DNA from: Nicotiana tabacum
Lineage: Eukaryota > Streptophyta > Magnoliopsida > Solanales > Solanaceae
Length of the DNA: 64,000 nt
NCBI RefSeq assembly: GCF_000715075.1
Contig: NC_134093.1
Location: 99,370,826-99,434,825, forward strand
Direction: 5' to 3'
Below, one piece after another: positions 1 to 12,022 of this stretch (position 1 is its first letter; every line of letters starts with the position of its first letter). A model generated the notes under the pieces. That model was not told where the DNA came from, did no database searches, and worked only from the letters and a program-made list of their open reading frames with translations. The position numbers were made by a program, and so were the translations under genes.

Positions 1-210
1 TTGGTCGGTAAGTAATTAAACTTGTCAGATGGTCGTTTTAATATACCGACCAAAGTTGGTCGGTAATTTCCGACCAACTTTGGTCGGTAAGCCATTCCGA
101 CTATCAAAACACCGTCCACACCATAATGGTCACGTTTTGGTCGGTAATTGGCCATAACCGACCAATGTTGGTCGGTTTTTTTGATCGGTTTTTAGCGAAT
201 TTCTAGTAGT
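1..210. mobile_element. CACTA (En/Spm-type) transposon, right end only
   Basis: The first 190 bases carry several copies of a subterminal motif built on ACCGACCAA and its complement TTGGTCGGT, two of them joined as a palindrome (about 46-66). The block ends in TTCTAGTAGT at 201-210, which is the reverse complement of the CACTA terminal motif CACTACTAGAA with the last base changed. Subterminal arrays of short direct and inverted motifs are the transposase-binding regions of this superfamily. The rest of the element lies before the window, so its target duplication cannot be tested. Confidence 0.6.
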
Positions 211-571
211 ATTCAGATGTTGAAAAACAAACTATCTTAATCATTCAGTGTTCAGATCTACATACAACAACTTAATATTCAGATGCGGATTCACATTCAG
301 ACGTCTTAATCTTAATGATAGTCAAAGAATTTATTATGTTTAAATGTAAGAAACTTCAACCTTAAATTCCTATTGTTGTCTATTAAAAGTGAATTATTTT
401 AAAATTGTGTATATCATTAAATCACTACCTTACACGTGAGCTATGTAATATGAATTTAATGTAGCTATTGATTCGTTATTGTTGTAATTACTAATTAGGC
501 ATATGTATACATTTGCACAGTGAGCATGTTACTTAGTGTGCACCTGAAGGATAGCGGTTACGACTTGCGAG
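211..571. other. Short spacer between CACTA end and LTR1
   Basis: No gene is visible. The first 100 bases contain ATTCAGA or TTCAG four to five times at irregular spacing. The last 40 bases (GCACCTGAAGGATAGCGG onward) look like the tail of an older dispersed repeat, possibly a SINE, but I could not define its boundaries. Confidence 0.4.
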
Positions 572-1910
572 TGTAATGCCCAGTCGGTCGTTTTAATATT
601 TTTATTCCGTTCAGCTATTTGAAGTCTTGAGCAGAATCGTATGATTTATTATGACTTGTATGAATCATCGGTTTTAGTTTTGAGGTTATTCAGAATTGAT
701 TTGGAAGAATGATTCTCAACTAAGAAGCTTTAAGTTGGAAGAGTTGACCAAGTTTGACTTTTGTGTATTTGACCATGGATCGGAGTTTTGATGATTCCAA
801 TAGCTTTGTATGATGATTTTGGACTTAGGCATACATCTCGATTAGGATTTGGAGGTCCGTAGGATAATTTGAAGCATTTTGGACGAAAATTTAAAAGTTG
901 AAGTTTTGGAAGGTTGAGAGGTTTGACCGGGAGTTGACTTGGTTGATATCAGGCTCAGATTACGATTCCAAGAGTTGGATTAGCTTCGTTATGTCATTTG
1001 GGATTTGCATGCAAAATTCGACGTCATTCCGGATTGATTTGATATGTTTCGGCACGAGTTATGGAAGTTGGAAAATTTAAAATTTCATAAGTTCGATTCG
1101 AGGTGCGATTCATAGTTTCGACGTTGTTTGATGTGATTTGAGGCCTCGATTAGGTCCATGTTATGTTATGGAACTTGTTGGTTGGCTTGGATGGGGTCCC
1201 AGGGGCCCCGGGTGTGTTTCAGACGAGTTCCGGACGAGTTTCGGATCATTTTCATGCTTTGGGCAAGTCTAGTACTGGTGCTTCGCACCTGCGATATTTT
1301 GGAGCGCAGGTGCCGCTACGCTTCTGCGTGAGTCTGGTCGCTTCTGTGATGATTGAGATCTGGGAGGAATCTTCGTTTCTGCGTAGTTTTGCACGTAGGT
1401 GCGATGGCCGCTTTTGCGGCCCAGTAATCGCATATGCGAAGCAGTTCGCTTCTATGACTCGTTTGGCGCTTCTGCGCTATCGTTGGTGCGATTGTGTTTT
1501 TTGCATATGCGAATCCTGGCCTGGTAAGTTGTGTTTGCATATGCGGCATTTCTGTTCGCAAATGCGTAAATGCTGGGCATAAAAGGTTATAATCTAGGGT
1601 TTGCCATTTATACCATATTTTGAGTTGTAAACCTCGGATTTGAGCGATGTTTGAGGGGTTCTTCACGTGTTCGATTGGGGTAAGTGTTCTATATCTGAAA
1701 TTGATTACATTTTATGATTTCATACTTATTTATATCATTAAATTAGTGAATTTAATGGAAGAAAGTGGGAAATTTTGTAAAACTCTTTCAAAATGTAAAA
1801 TGAGGATTTGAAGGGCGATTCGATGGCGGAAATTGATAAGTTTGGTATGGTTGAACTCGTATTGGAATGGATGTTCGGATTTTGGAATTTTTTGTCGGTT
1901 CTGAGGTGCG
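572..1910 (+). repeat. LTR1 of the composite, 3'-truncated
   Basis: It begins TGTAATGCCCAGTCGG and is colinear with the start of LTR2 (3152 onward) and LTR3 (25031 onward). Shared landmarks are GTTGACTTGGTTGATATC, the GGGGCCCCGGG tract near 1200, the GC-rich CGCACCTGCG cluster at 1280-1570 and the TTTGCCATTTATACCATATT segment near 1600. Similarity to the LTR stops at 1910, where sequence from the 3' internal region follows directly. The remaining half of the LTR is absent. Confidence 0.75.
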
Positions 1911-3151
1911 GTCCTAGTAGGATGATCGTGCATAAGAGATGAGTTAGACATTTGAGTGCTGGAGTTGGGATCCGCTATGGTGAATCATGTGTTATATGAA
2001 TTTGGAGATTGGGAGTTCTCAGAAGCAGATTGTCTTGTGGTTGTGGATTGTGAAAATGTGGCCAAAGTTAGCCATATGGTAGTATGTGTTATGGTTAGGT
2101 CATTGTGGACTTTTGGAGGGTCATTTATCTATTTTTGGATGACCAGGTTTGATTTGGGGGCCCATTGATAGGCCCAATGAGGATGTTTATTCTACACCGG
2201 TCGGATTTGTTAACTCAGCACTGTTATTGTTGAGCGGTGTGTCATTCGGTTAGAGTTGAGCTTGTTCATGTTTTGATATGTTTTATGTGTTACTCTTCTA
2301 CGCTGCGGGGGGTTGTGATTTGTTGGTTATATATGCACCAGATGCGGTTCTATTTGGGCTTTCTAGCGGAATTCGGGTGAGATGGTTATTAGGGTGCTGA
2401 ATGGTTGATTGCACATGGGCTATGGTCTTTTCGGGTTATGGTATGTTGTGTTATTTACTTCTCCATGGTTATGGTCATGTGCTTCGTGTACTTGAGGTCG
2501 AATTGCGGCTAGTTGTTGATTTTGAGCATTGTGGCTTGAGGTATTCCGTATGGACTGGTGTTGGATGGGTCACGCATTGCAGCATGGCAATGTTAGGACA
2601 TGATCCTTTGCGTTAGATTCATGTTTCTTGATCCTACTATGTGTGATGGGATCATAGCATTGCGATATAGTGGTACTTGTTGATCTGATGAGTGGTTATG
2701 AGTTTCTACACGTTGCTTTCATCGTCGGCTGTGTACGGAGGTTTTGAACAAGGTTTTATTTGTTGAGGTTCATTACCGGTATTAGGTTTGTTTTGAGCAG
2801 CTGCTGCGATAGAGAATTCTTGCTACGAGTACGCGAGTTGCATGGTATATCATGTGATTACGTCCTGGGGTTATGGTTATGGTTTGATATAGCTTGTACA
2901 GGCTTACATAGTGTGTGTATGCGAGGTTCGAGTCTTGTAAGGAATTTTGGATGTTGGGAATTCAGTTCCAAGGTTCATGGACTAAGGTCAAAATAATGAT
3001 TTTTAGTTATGTTGTGTGGTCAGGCTTACATGGACTGGGGTGACGTGGGATCACCCCCGGGTATGTGCATGGTAAGGTTACACAGTGATTTGATGGCTTT
3101 GAAACGACTCTTGGCACGTTCGAAGATGAACGTATGTTTAAGTAGGGAGAA
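1911..3151 (+). mobile_element. 3' internal remnant of composite copy 1, with polypurine tract
   Basis: This stretch aligns by eye with 23795-25030: both begin GTAGGATGATCGTGCAT and end in CTTGGCACGTTCGAAGA followed by the tract AAGTAGGGAGAA (3140-3151). The junction with LTR1 at 1911-1914 has a few bases of microhomology (TCCT). Short open stretches, such as 1956-2168 and 2401-2616, have no domain I recognise and sit at the same places in the second copy without a conserved start or length, so I do not call genes. The GGCACGTTCGA segment just before the tract also occurs before the tract of the Tekay element at 57180. Confidence 0.7.
3140..3151 (+). promoter_or_regulatory. Polypurine tract before LTR2
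   Basis: AAGTAGGGAGAA directly abuts the LTR start TGTAATGACC. In LTR retrotransposons this purine run survives RNase H and primes plus-strand DNA synthesis. The same tract precedes LTR3 at 25019-25030. Confidence 0.7.
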
Positions 3152-4794
3152 TGTAATGACCTAGCCGGTCGTTTTGAGCATTTGCATTTCGTTCATCTAT
3201 TTGAAGTCTTGAGCAGCATCGTATGATGTATTATGACTTGTGTGAATCGTCGGTCTTGGTTTTTAGGTTATTCGGAATTGATTTGGAAGAATGATTCTCA
3301 ACTAAAAAGCTTTAAGTTGGAAGAGTTGACCAAGTTTGACATATGAGTATTTGACCCCGGACCGGAGTTTTGATGATTCCATTAGCTTTGTACGATGATT
3401 TTGGACTTAGGCATACTTACGGAATTGAATTTGGAGGTCCGTAGGATAATTTGAAGCATTTTGGGCGAAAATTTGAAAGTTGAAGTTTTGGAAGGTTGAG
3501 AGGTTTGACCGGAAGTTGACTTGGTTGATATCGGTCTCGGATTGTTATTTCGAGAGTTGGATGACCTCCGTTATGTCATTTGGAACTTGCATGCAAAATT
3601 CAACGTCATTCCGGGTTCATTTGATATGTTTCGGCACGGGTTTTGGAAGTTGGAAGATTTGAAAGTTCATAAGTTCGATTCGAGGTGCGATTCAAAGTTT
3701 CGACGTTTTTTGATGTGATTTGAGGCCTCGAGTAGGTCCGCGTTATGTTATGAAACTTGTTGGTATGCTTGGACAGGGTCCCGGGGGCCCCGGGTGTGTT
3801 TCGGACGAGATTCGGATCATTTTCATGCTTTGGGCAGGTTTGGTTCTCGTGCTTCGCACCTGCGACATTTTGGAGCGCAGGTGCGGCTCCACTTCTGCGT
3901 GAGTCTGGTCACTTCTGCGATGATTGAGGCCTGAGTGGAAGCTTCGCTTCTGCGGAATTTTGTACGCAGGTGCGATGGCCACTTTTGCGGCCCAGTGATT
4001 GCATATGCGAAGTTGTTTGCTTCAGCGGCTCATTTGTTGCTTCTGCGCTATCGCTGGTGTGACTGTGTTTTTTGCAGATGCGGATTCTGACCTAGTAAGT
4101 TGTGTTCGCAGATGCAAACTTGTTCTCGTAAATGCGAGGCTGCAGATGCGGCGTTTCTGTTTGCAACTGCGAAAATGCTGGGCAGAAAGGTTATATTCTA
4201 GGGTTTGCCATTTTTACCATATTTTGAATTGTAGACCTCGGATTTGAGCGATTTTTGAGGGGTTCTTCACGTGTTCGGTTAGGATAAGTGTTCTTAATCC
4301 GAAATTCACTACATTTCATGATTTTATACTTATTTATATCACTAAATTATTGAATTGACTTGAAGAAAATGGGAAATATTGTAAAAATCTTTCAAAATGT
4401 AAAATGAGGATTTGAATGACGATTCGATGTTGGAATTTGATAGTTTTGGTATGGTTGAACTCATATCGAAACGAGTGTTCGAGTTTTATGAATTTTTATG
4501 GGTTTCGAGGTGCAAGCCCAGGGTTGACTTTTGGGTTGACTTTTGAGTTTTAATTGAAAAATAAAGTTTTATTATCCGAAAATTTTTTCTATGAGTTTTA
4601 TTTATGATATGAAGTTATTTTGGCTAGATTTGAGCCATCCGGAGGTTTTTCACTTGAGAGGGTCATTTTAGAGTGTCGGTTTAGCATCTTCGAGGTAAGT
4701 GTCTTGTCTAACTTTGTGTGGGGGAAGTACCCCTTAGGATTCGAGTTGATTATGTTATATGTGTTAAGTGAAAGTCGTGTACGCAAAGTGATGA

Positions 4795-7406
4795 GTCGGT
4801 GTTGGGAAAGTTGCCAACAAGAACATCAAGAAGATACTAAGGAAGATCCGGCAGCTACCTCGTAAGTCTCTGATAATCAGCCCGCATACGAACTCAGCGA
4901 CCGCCAGAATCGTACACACTTGGATCTGCACATGAAGTGTAGGGTGTAGCATGAATACAACCAACTCAGCAAGTAACAGAATTAAATAAAGAACTGAGAA
5001 GCAGTGACGAACTATAATAATACAAATCATTTCAAAAGTTTTCAGTAAAGATGATTTCAAATCCGGTGGTATAAGTCAAATCAGTTCGAGCCCAAGTAAA
5101 ACAAATATGAATCTTCCAGAAATTTCACAACAACATCAGATAGCAACTAAGTGACAATAAATAAAAGCAAGTACAGCCTCTCAAGGCAGCAGTCACTCAA
5201 CTCATCTCATCAGCTCATACTCTCGACTCTCAGCCCTCATTACACACTCTCAATAGGTACCTGCGCTCACTGGGGGTGTACAGAGTCCGGAGGGGCTCCT
5301 TCCAGCCCAAGAACTATATCGTTGCGGCGTGCAGCCCGACCCAATCATATAAGTAGCCATAAGGCTCGTTGCGACATGAAACCCGATCCACATACTCTCA
5401 CATAGTTCATAGCTCGGCACTCAGGCCCTATCTCAGTCACTAACTTCTCTAGTCCTTCGGGCTCACAGAATATCATAATAATCGGCCCAAACAGAGAATA
5501 CAACAAGTATCAACAAGAAATGAGAGGGAACATAGATATAACACACAAGTAAGACTGTGACTGAGTACAAGACAACGATTAGCAGTCAATTCAATAAGTA
5601 TAAAACCGCTGCGGGTCCTAACAGTGATATCATAAGGCCTAAGCATGGTTTCTAAAATGAAAGGCAGTCAATTGCTCAAAGGCAAGGAGAAACAAGTAAT
5701 AACAATGCCTATTCGACTTTACAGTCTCACGGGACGGACCAAGTCATAATTCCTCACGGTGCACGCTCACACGCCCGTCACCTAGCATGTGCGTCACCTC
5801 CAAACACTGACATCATACCAATCTTCGGGGTTTCATACCCTCAAAACCAGATTTAAAACTATTACTTACCTCAAACGCGCAAAAGTCCTACTCTGCAATG
5901 CCTTTTCCGCTCGAATCACTCTCCAAATGCTCTAAATCTAGCCATAAGCAATACGAGATAATCAATATTGGTTAAAAGGATCAATTGCACAAGAAAACTA
6001 CTAAAATATAGCCCAAAATCCGAAATCGGCTCAACCCGGCCCCCTTGGGCCCACGTCTCAAAACCCGATGAAAGTCACAAAACCCAAAAGCCTATTCACC
6101 CGCGAGTCTAACCATACCAAATTTATAAAAATCCGACCTCAATTGCCCCTCCAAAACCCCAAAGTTTACTCTCCAATTCCCAAGCCCTAAACCCCTAAAT
6201 TTCCAACTCAAATCCCTAATTAGGTGATGAAGGAAGCCATATATTCACGAAATTTAGACCAATCCGGGTTAGAATTGCTTACCCCAATGTTTTCCTTGAA
6301 AATCCTCAAAAAAGTGCCTTTCTCCCGAGCTTCTAAAGTCCAAAAATCGAAAATGAAAGCCCAATCCTCGAGCTGGTGTTTTTCTGCCCAGAAATACCGC
6401 ACATGCGGTCCTCTTATCGCTTCTGCGACGCCGCACCTGTGAAAATTCCATCGCAGGTGTGGATTTCACTTAAAAACCCAGACCTCGCTCCTGCGGCCCC
6501 AAGACCGCATTTGCACCTATCGCAGGTGCTAGATTCCATTGCAACTGCGGCCATCCTTCGCACCTACGCCTAGCTTCCCGCATCTGCGATCCTAGTAGGT
6601 ACGGGAAAATCTTCGCACCTGCGGCTCCTGCCCAGCTCCTTCTTGGCCGCATTTGCGGCTCCTTCTTTGTTTCTGCAGACTCGCACCTGCGGTTCCCACT
6701 CCGCAGGTGCGGTTACACCAGTAGCAGCAACTTCAGCTGCAATTCCTTAACTCCCATCAAGTCATTAACCACCCGAAATCACCGTGAGGCCTCCGGGACC
6801 TCAACCGATCATACCAACAGGTCATGAAACCCCATGCAAACTTAGTCGAACCTTCTAATCACTCAAGACAACATCAAAACACTAACTACACCCGGATTCA
6901 AGCCTAAAGAACTTCTAAACTTTCAACTTCCACAAACAACGTTAAAACCTACCAAACCACGTCCGATTGACCTCAAATTTTACACACAAGTCAAAAATGA
7001 CACCACAAAACTATTTCAACTTCTGAAAATCCAAACCGACCACAATATCAAAATTTTCACTGCCGGTCAAAATCGCCAAAATTCCAACTTTCGCCAATTC
7101 AAGCCTAATTCTACTACAGACCTCCAAATCACATTTCGGACACGCTCCTAAGTCCAAAATAACCTAACAGAGTTAACAGAACCATAAAAATTCAAATCCA
7201 AGGTCGTTTTTCCACAAGTCGACATCTGGTCGACTTTTTCAACTTAAGCTTCCAATTAAGAGACTAAGTATCTCAATTCACTCCAAAATCACTCCGGACC
7301 CGAACGAACCAACTCGGTAAGACATAATACAGCTGTAAAGCACAAAAGAAGCAGACTTGGAGGAAACGAGGCTATAACTCTCGAAACGACCGGCCGGGTC
7401 ATTACA
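4795..7406 (-). mobile_element. Truncated LTR of a related Gypsy family, reverse orientation
   Basis: Read on the minus strand it begins at 7406 with TGTAATGACCCGGCCGGTCG and continues as a typical LTR. It has a GC-rich block of CGCACCTGCGG motifs (6380-6720) and ends with the GAGGTAGCTGCCGG segment near 4857. That last segment also occurs near the end of the solo LTR at 12488. Similarity is lost near 4795, before the expected GTGACA terminus. The flanks show no target duplication, and about 260 bp of the host LTR is missing at the site. The best reading is a solo or partial LTR whose 3' end was removed by a deletion that also took host sequence. Confidence 0.65.
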
Positions 7407-7605
7407 TGCTACTTGCCTTAATTGTTGTAACTGCACACCTTAGTTGTCACATGCTTCACTTGTCCAGTTGCTTTTGTAATATTTGTTGTGTTCCTTGGTG
7501 TTATGTGATTCCTTTATTGTCGTGTACTCAAACCTTGTGATTGTAGAAATTCTTGTAAATTGAGTATTGGATTGTTGATGTTAATTTGCATTGCTTGTGG
7601 ATCGG

Positions 7606-7850
7606 ATTGCATGCCGCAACAGGTGAAATAAGGGGGATTTATATTGATATGGTGGGATCGGATTGCGCGACGCAACAGGTGAAATAAGGGAGGATTGATA
7701 TGGTGAAATAAGGGAGGATTATGATATTGACTCTGATTAAATGATGGGATCGGGTTGCGCGCCGCAACACATATTTACTTATTATTATTTATATTTACAA
7801 GGTGGAATAAGGTATGATCGTGTTTGTATAGTAGAATCGGGTTGCGCGCA
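7606..7850 (+). repeat. Dispersed GGATCGGGTTGCGCGCCGCAAC motif cluster in LTR2
   Basis: Four copies, at about 7600, 7650, 7747 and 7828, of a motif with the palindromic core TTGCGCGCCGCAA are separated by AT-rich GGTGRAATAAGG segments. LTR3 has at least two matching copies at 26858-26965. A reverse-complement cluster occurs in the LARD interior at 14857-15018. Confidence 0.6.
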
Positions 7851-10830
7851 GCAATAGTTTATGTGTTTTCTATTCCTTGTTGTATTGTGTTGGCTTCAGT
7901 TCTTTCTTATGAGACTCTAAGGATTGGTATTTCTGGTTTTTACTGGTTTTCGATGATTGAGTTATTTTCATTAGTTTACTGCTTTGCCGTCATTTCCTAT
8001 TTTCCTTTCCTGTAATTATTATTTTGGTGCATTGATTTTCAAGATAAATTTACTACGCTGAGTCATTATCTCATACCTTATTGAGTTGTTAGTTACATAA
8101 CGGCTTTAAATAAAAGAATTAATAAAATACTTACCTTATGTGACACTAAAGTTAAAACTTGTCTTTTCATTTGGTACCTTACTATTTTTAATAGTCGTCA
8201 TATTTCACTATAATCAATTTCTCAACTTAATCTCCTTACCCTATCTGATGTTTCTACTTTACATAAAAAGGAATTGCTATTATATTTTAATTTATTAAAT
8301 TTTATATTCAAATCAGTAGCTTATATGATGCCTTATTTTATTTGAAAATGTTATTCTCTTCACCAAAATGTTTTCCAAAATAAACTCATTTTCTCATTGA
8401 TTTCCTGTTTGGTTCAGAAACTGAAATTTTACCTTATTGTATATGAATAAATCCCTCGAATATTAATTATTAGCATTTGACATGGATACTATGTACCTGG
8501 TAGTATGTATGATTTGTCGTGCGAAAGTGATATGGAAAATGTGGGTACAAGGTGCTATGTGTGTAACGTTTGTGTCACGACCCAAAATCCTTTATAAGTC
8601 GTGATGGCACCTAACGCCGCCGTCAGGCAAGCCAACAGTGATTTACCAATTTAATTACTCATTTTATTACTTTCAAAATCGCAAATTTTAATAAAAAAAG
8701 GAGATTTACACTTCTAAATCACGGGAAACGTACAACATTTGTAATGTATAAAAGAAATAAAAGGCTATAATAATATACGAAACCCTAAGCATCAACTAGT
8801 GTAACCCCAAAACCCGGTGTCACAAGTGCATGGGCATTATCTAAAGAGTACAATACTAATATAATATTTGTCCCTAATGTAAATAAGACAGGATAAAATA
8901 AATAGTACGATGGAGAATCGGTGGAGTGCGATGCGTATCCTGGAATGCAGGTCACATAAAGTCTCCTCAACAGATGCGCCTACGCGCCAAGATGATCACC
9001 AAATGAACCTGTCATATCCTGCACATTTAGTGCAGAAGTGCAGCATGAGTACGTAAATCAACGCGTACCCAGTAAGTATCTAGCCTAACCTCGGAGAAAT
9101 AGTGGCGAGGGGTCGACACCGACACTTACTAGAGGTCCAATAAAATAATATAATAGTTCATAACAGATATGAAGTGCACATCGATAGTGGGGTAAATATG
9201 TAAGTTACATAATCTTCCAAATATTTCTTTTAAAGTATGAATTTCTCGATATTTTATTTTACCTTAACAACTCAGAAAATGACAAGCGCCAATATCAAAT
9301 AAATAAGGAATACCATATAGAATGTCAGGCATCAGTGGAAAGATTATCTCGTGAATATTCGGACTACTAGCGATATAACGCACGATTCCGCCAAGGTCGT
9401 TCGGTCCGATCCAGAATAATGTGTACACTTCCGAGGGTTGAGCGGCACGAACCGTAGATGCATCTATTATACTGCCGGTATTCGGCCTGCTCCACAAGAA
9501 AGGAAGGAAGTTACTGAATTACGAGACACGTGCTTACAATACAGTACTTGAGCACAAAATGAATATAATCTTTACCGTTTCTCAAATAACTCGCCCACAG
9601 CTCAAAGTGATAAGGCTCGGCCTAGTATACATATATTCATTTCTAAATCAAATTCAGTTATAACATTAATTATTTAAGCCTGCAGAACGAGTTCAAATAA
9701 TTCAATTATTACATGATAAAGTCCTAAGTCTACCCGTACATAAATATGCTTTAGTTACGTACGGACTCTTGTCACCTCGTGCGTACCTAGCACCCACAAC
9801 TAGTTGCACATAATAATAAATATCACCTAGGGGTAGTTTTCCCCTTACAAGGTTAGACAAGAAACTTACCTCGCTCTGAAAATCCATAACCAGCTCTAAC
9901 GCCTCTCTAACACCTCAACTCAAAGCCAAACGTGTCAAAACTAGTCAAACAACGTGTAACTCAATCAAAATATATACACCAATGCTTACAATTTAAGAAT
10001 TTATAAAAATTCCCACGTGCCCGGATTCCAAAAATATTCAAAGATAAACTTTACTCATATCACCACGAACTCAAATATATAATTTATTCCAAATTTCATG
10101 TTCAATTTCGTGGTCAAAATCTAAAAATATCAATTTCTATGTTTTCTACCAAAATCCCAAATTTCTACAAATTCCCATGCTAAAATCCATATATAAACCA
10201 TAGATTTAACTCACAATATGATGAAATAACTTACCCCATAATAGATGATGAAGATGGCTGTAACGACCCGGCCGGGCGTTTCAAGTATTACAACCCCGAC
10301 TCCCCATTTACTGCTCAAATTATGCTTTACGGTTGTTATTTGACTTATCGGGGTAATTGGTTCGGGTCCGGTGAAGTTTTGGAATGATTTGGAACACTTA
10401 GTTCCAAGGTTTAGAACTTAAGTGGAAAAGGTTGACCGGATGTTGACTTATGTGTAACGACCCCGAAAAAGGTTTGCTAAGGAAATTAAGGTTTTGTGGT
10501 GCTGAGGTAGATTAACTAGTACAAAGTTGGTAGAAATATTCGGATTAATTGCGGCTCGGACTTTTTGGGTTGAAGAATGCACTTAAGTGTTGAGGTTTTG
10601 TGGCTCGGACATTTTGGGTTGAAGAATGCACTTAAGTTTTGGCCATTATGCGGCCGCAGAAGTGTTTTGCGATCCATTCTCCGACCGCAGAATCAGTATG
10701 CAGACCGCAGAATGGTCGCATACTCGGGCAGAATGTGCCCAGTTCCCAGGGTCTATTTCGGGGGCCGCATATGCATTATGCGGTCGCATATGCGACCGCA
10801 GATCCTGTCCCGGAGCTTTATTTTCTGGTT

Positions 10831-10860
10831 TTTATAACCCGGCCCTATTTTGATAAATAG
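10831..10860 (+). promoter_or_regulatory. Putative LTR core promoter (solo LTR)
   Basis: TTTATAAC (10831-10838) and GATAAATAG (10852-10860) are TATA-like and are followed by GCCTTTGGGGCT and a GA-rich leader. The same order is kept in the 5' LTR of the Tekay element at 51003-51032, which supports a conserved U3 core promoter. No transcript start can be seen from sequence alone. Confidence 0.35.
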
Positions 10861-11811
10861 CCTTTGGGGCTCATTTTAAAGGCAAAAATCTGATATTTTA
10901 GAGAGAAGTGAGAGTGTTCTAGAGAGAAGAAGAAGCCCAAGTGCTTTGTTCAAGATTTGAAATCCAACAAGAAATATCACAAGATCTTCACCCAAGAGGT
11001 AAGGTTCTAACCCTAGTCTTCAATTTCGAGTTTGGGTAAAGATGGGTGATTGGAGTATGATTCTTGGGTGTGAGAGTATTATTTATACATACACGTACCA
11101 ATAAGGTTTTTGGAAATATTGTTGAGTTCAAATGGGTAAATATTGGGTTGAAAATGATAGAAATCTTCAAAGATTTTAATAGAGGATTTGAGGGTCGAGT
11201 TGATATCAGAATTTGGTGAAATTTATATGGTTGGACTCGTGGTTGAATGTGCGTTGATATTTTGTAACTTTTGTTGGGTTCCGAGATGTGGGCCCCATAT
11301 GCAATGTTTGAGTGCAATTTTGGATTTTGTTGGAAAATTTGTATTTTCATATGGAATTAATTCCTATAATTCGTATTGATTGAATCGAATTATTTGTGAC
11401 TAGATTCGAAGCGTTTGGAGACCGATTCTCGAGGCAAAGGCATAGCAGAATAAAGAATTACACGGTTTGAGGTAAGTAACATTTCTAAATTTGGTCTTGA
11501 GAGTATGCAACTCCGGATTTTGTATTATGTGATCGGTTTTGAGGTGACAGACGTATGGGCGTGCACCGTAGGAATTGTGATTTGTTCAAATTTCATGGAA
11601 CTGTGTAGTTGAATAATCTGTTGTTATATGTACATTCTCCATGTAGTAGAGAAATTGAACCACAAATCATGTTTAGATTATGCGTTGGCACTGTAGGGAC
11701 CCACAAAGGTCGTGTACATGTTAAATTATCTGTTAATTTGTTGTTTTGTACTCAGTCACAGTTTACTTGTTTATGCTGAGTGAGGCCGAGGGCCTGATTA
11801 TGAGATATTAT

Positions 11812-12022
11812 ACTATAGCATGTGAGTTGTCCGTGCGGATCTAGATATTGTACTGTAGCACGTGAGTTTTCTGTGAAGCACATGAGTTGTCCGTGCGGAT
11901 CCAGATATTATACTACAGCACGTGAGTTGTCCGTGCAACACGTGATTTGTCCGTGCGGATCCAGATATTGATACTATAGCACGTGAGTTGTCTGTGCAGC
12001 ACATGAGTTGTCCGTACGAATT
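11812..12022 (+). repeat. Minisatellite of CACGTGAGTTGTCCGTGCGG units in solo LTR
   Basis: About five imperfect units of roughly 20-60 bp carry CACGTGAGTTGTCCGTG followed by GGATCCAGATATT-type sequence, with some units shortened. Single copies of ACGTGAGTTGTCCGTG also occur in the Tekay LTRs (53176 and 60269), so the array grew from a motif that was already present. Short reverse-strand open frames here are translations of the repeat, not genes. Confidence 0.6.

Noticed and set aside
1163..1582. 139-codon forward frame
   Set aside because: It lies wholly in LTR1 over the GC-rich motif cluster. LTR2 does not keep the frame, and no domain is present.
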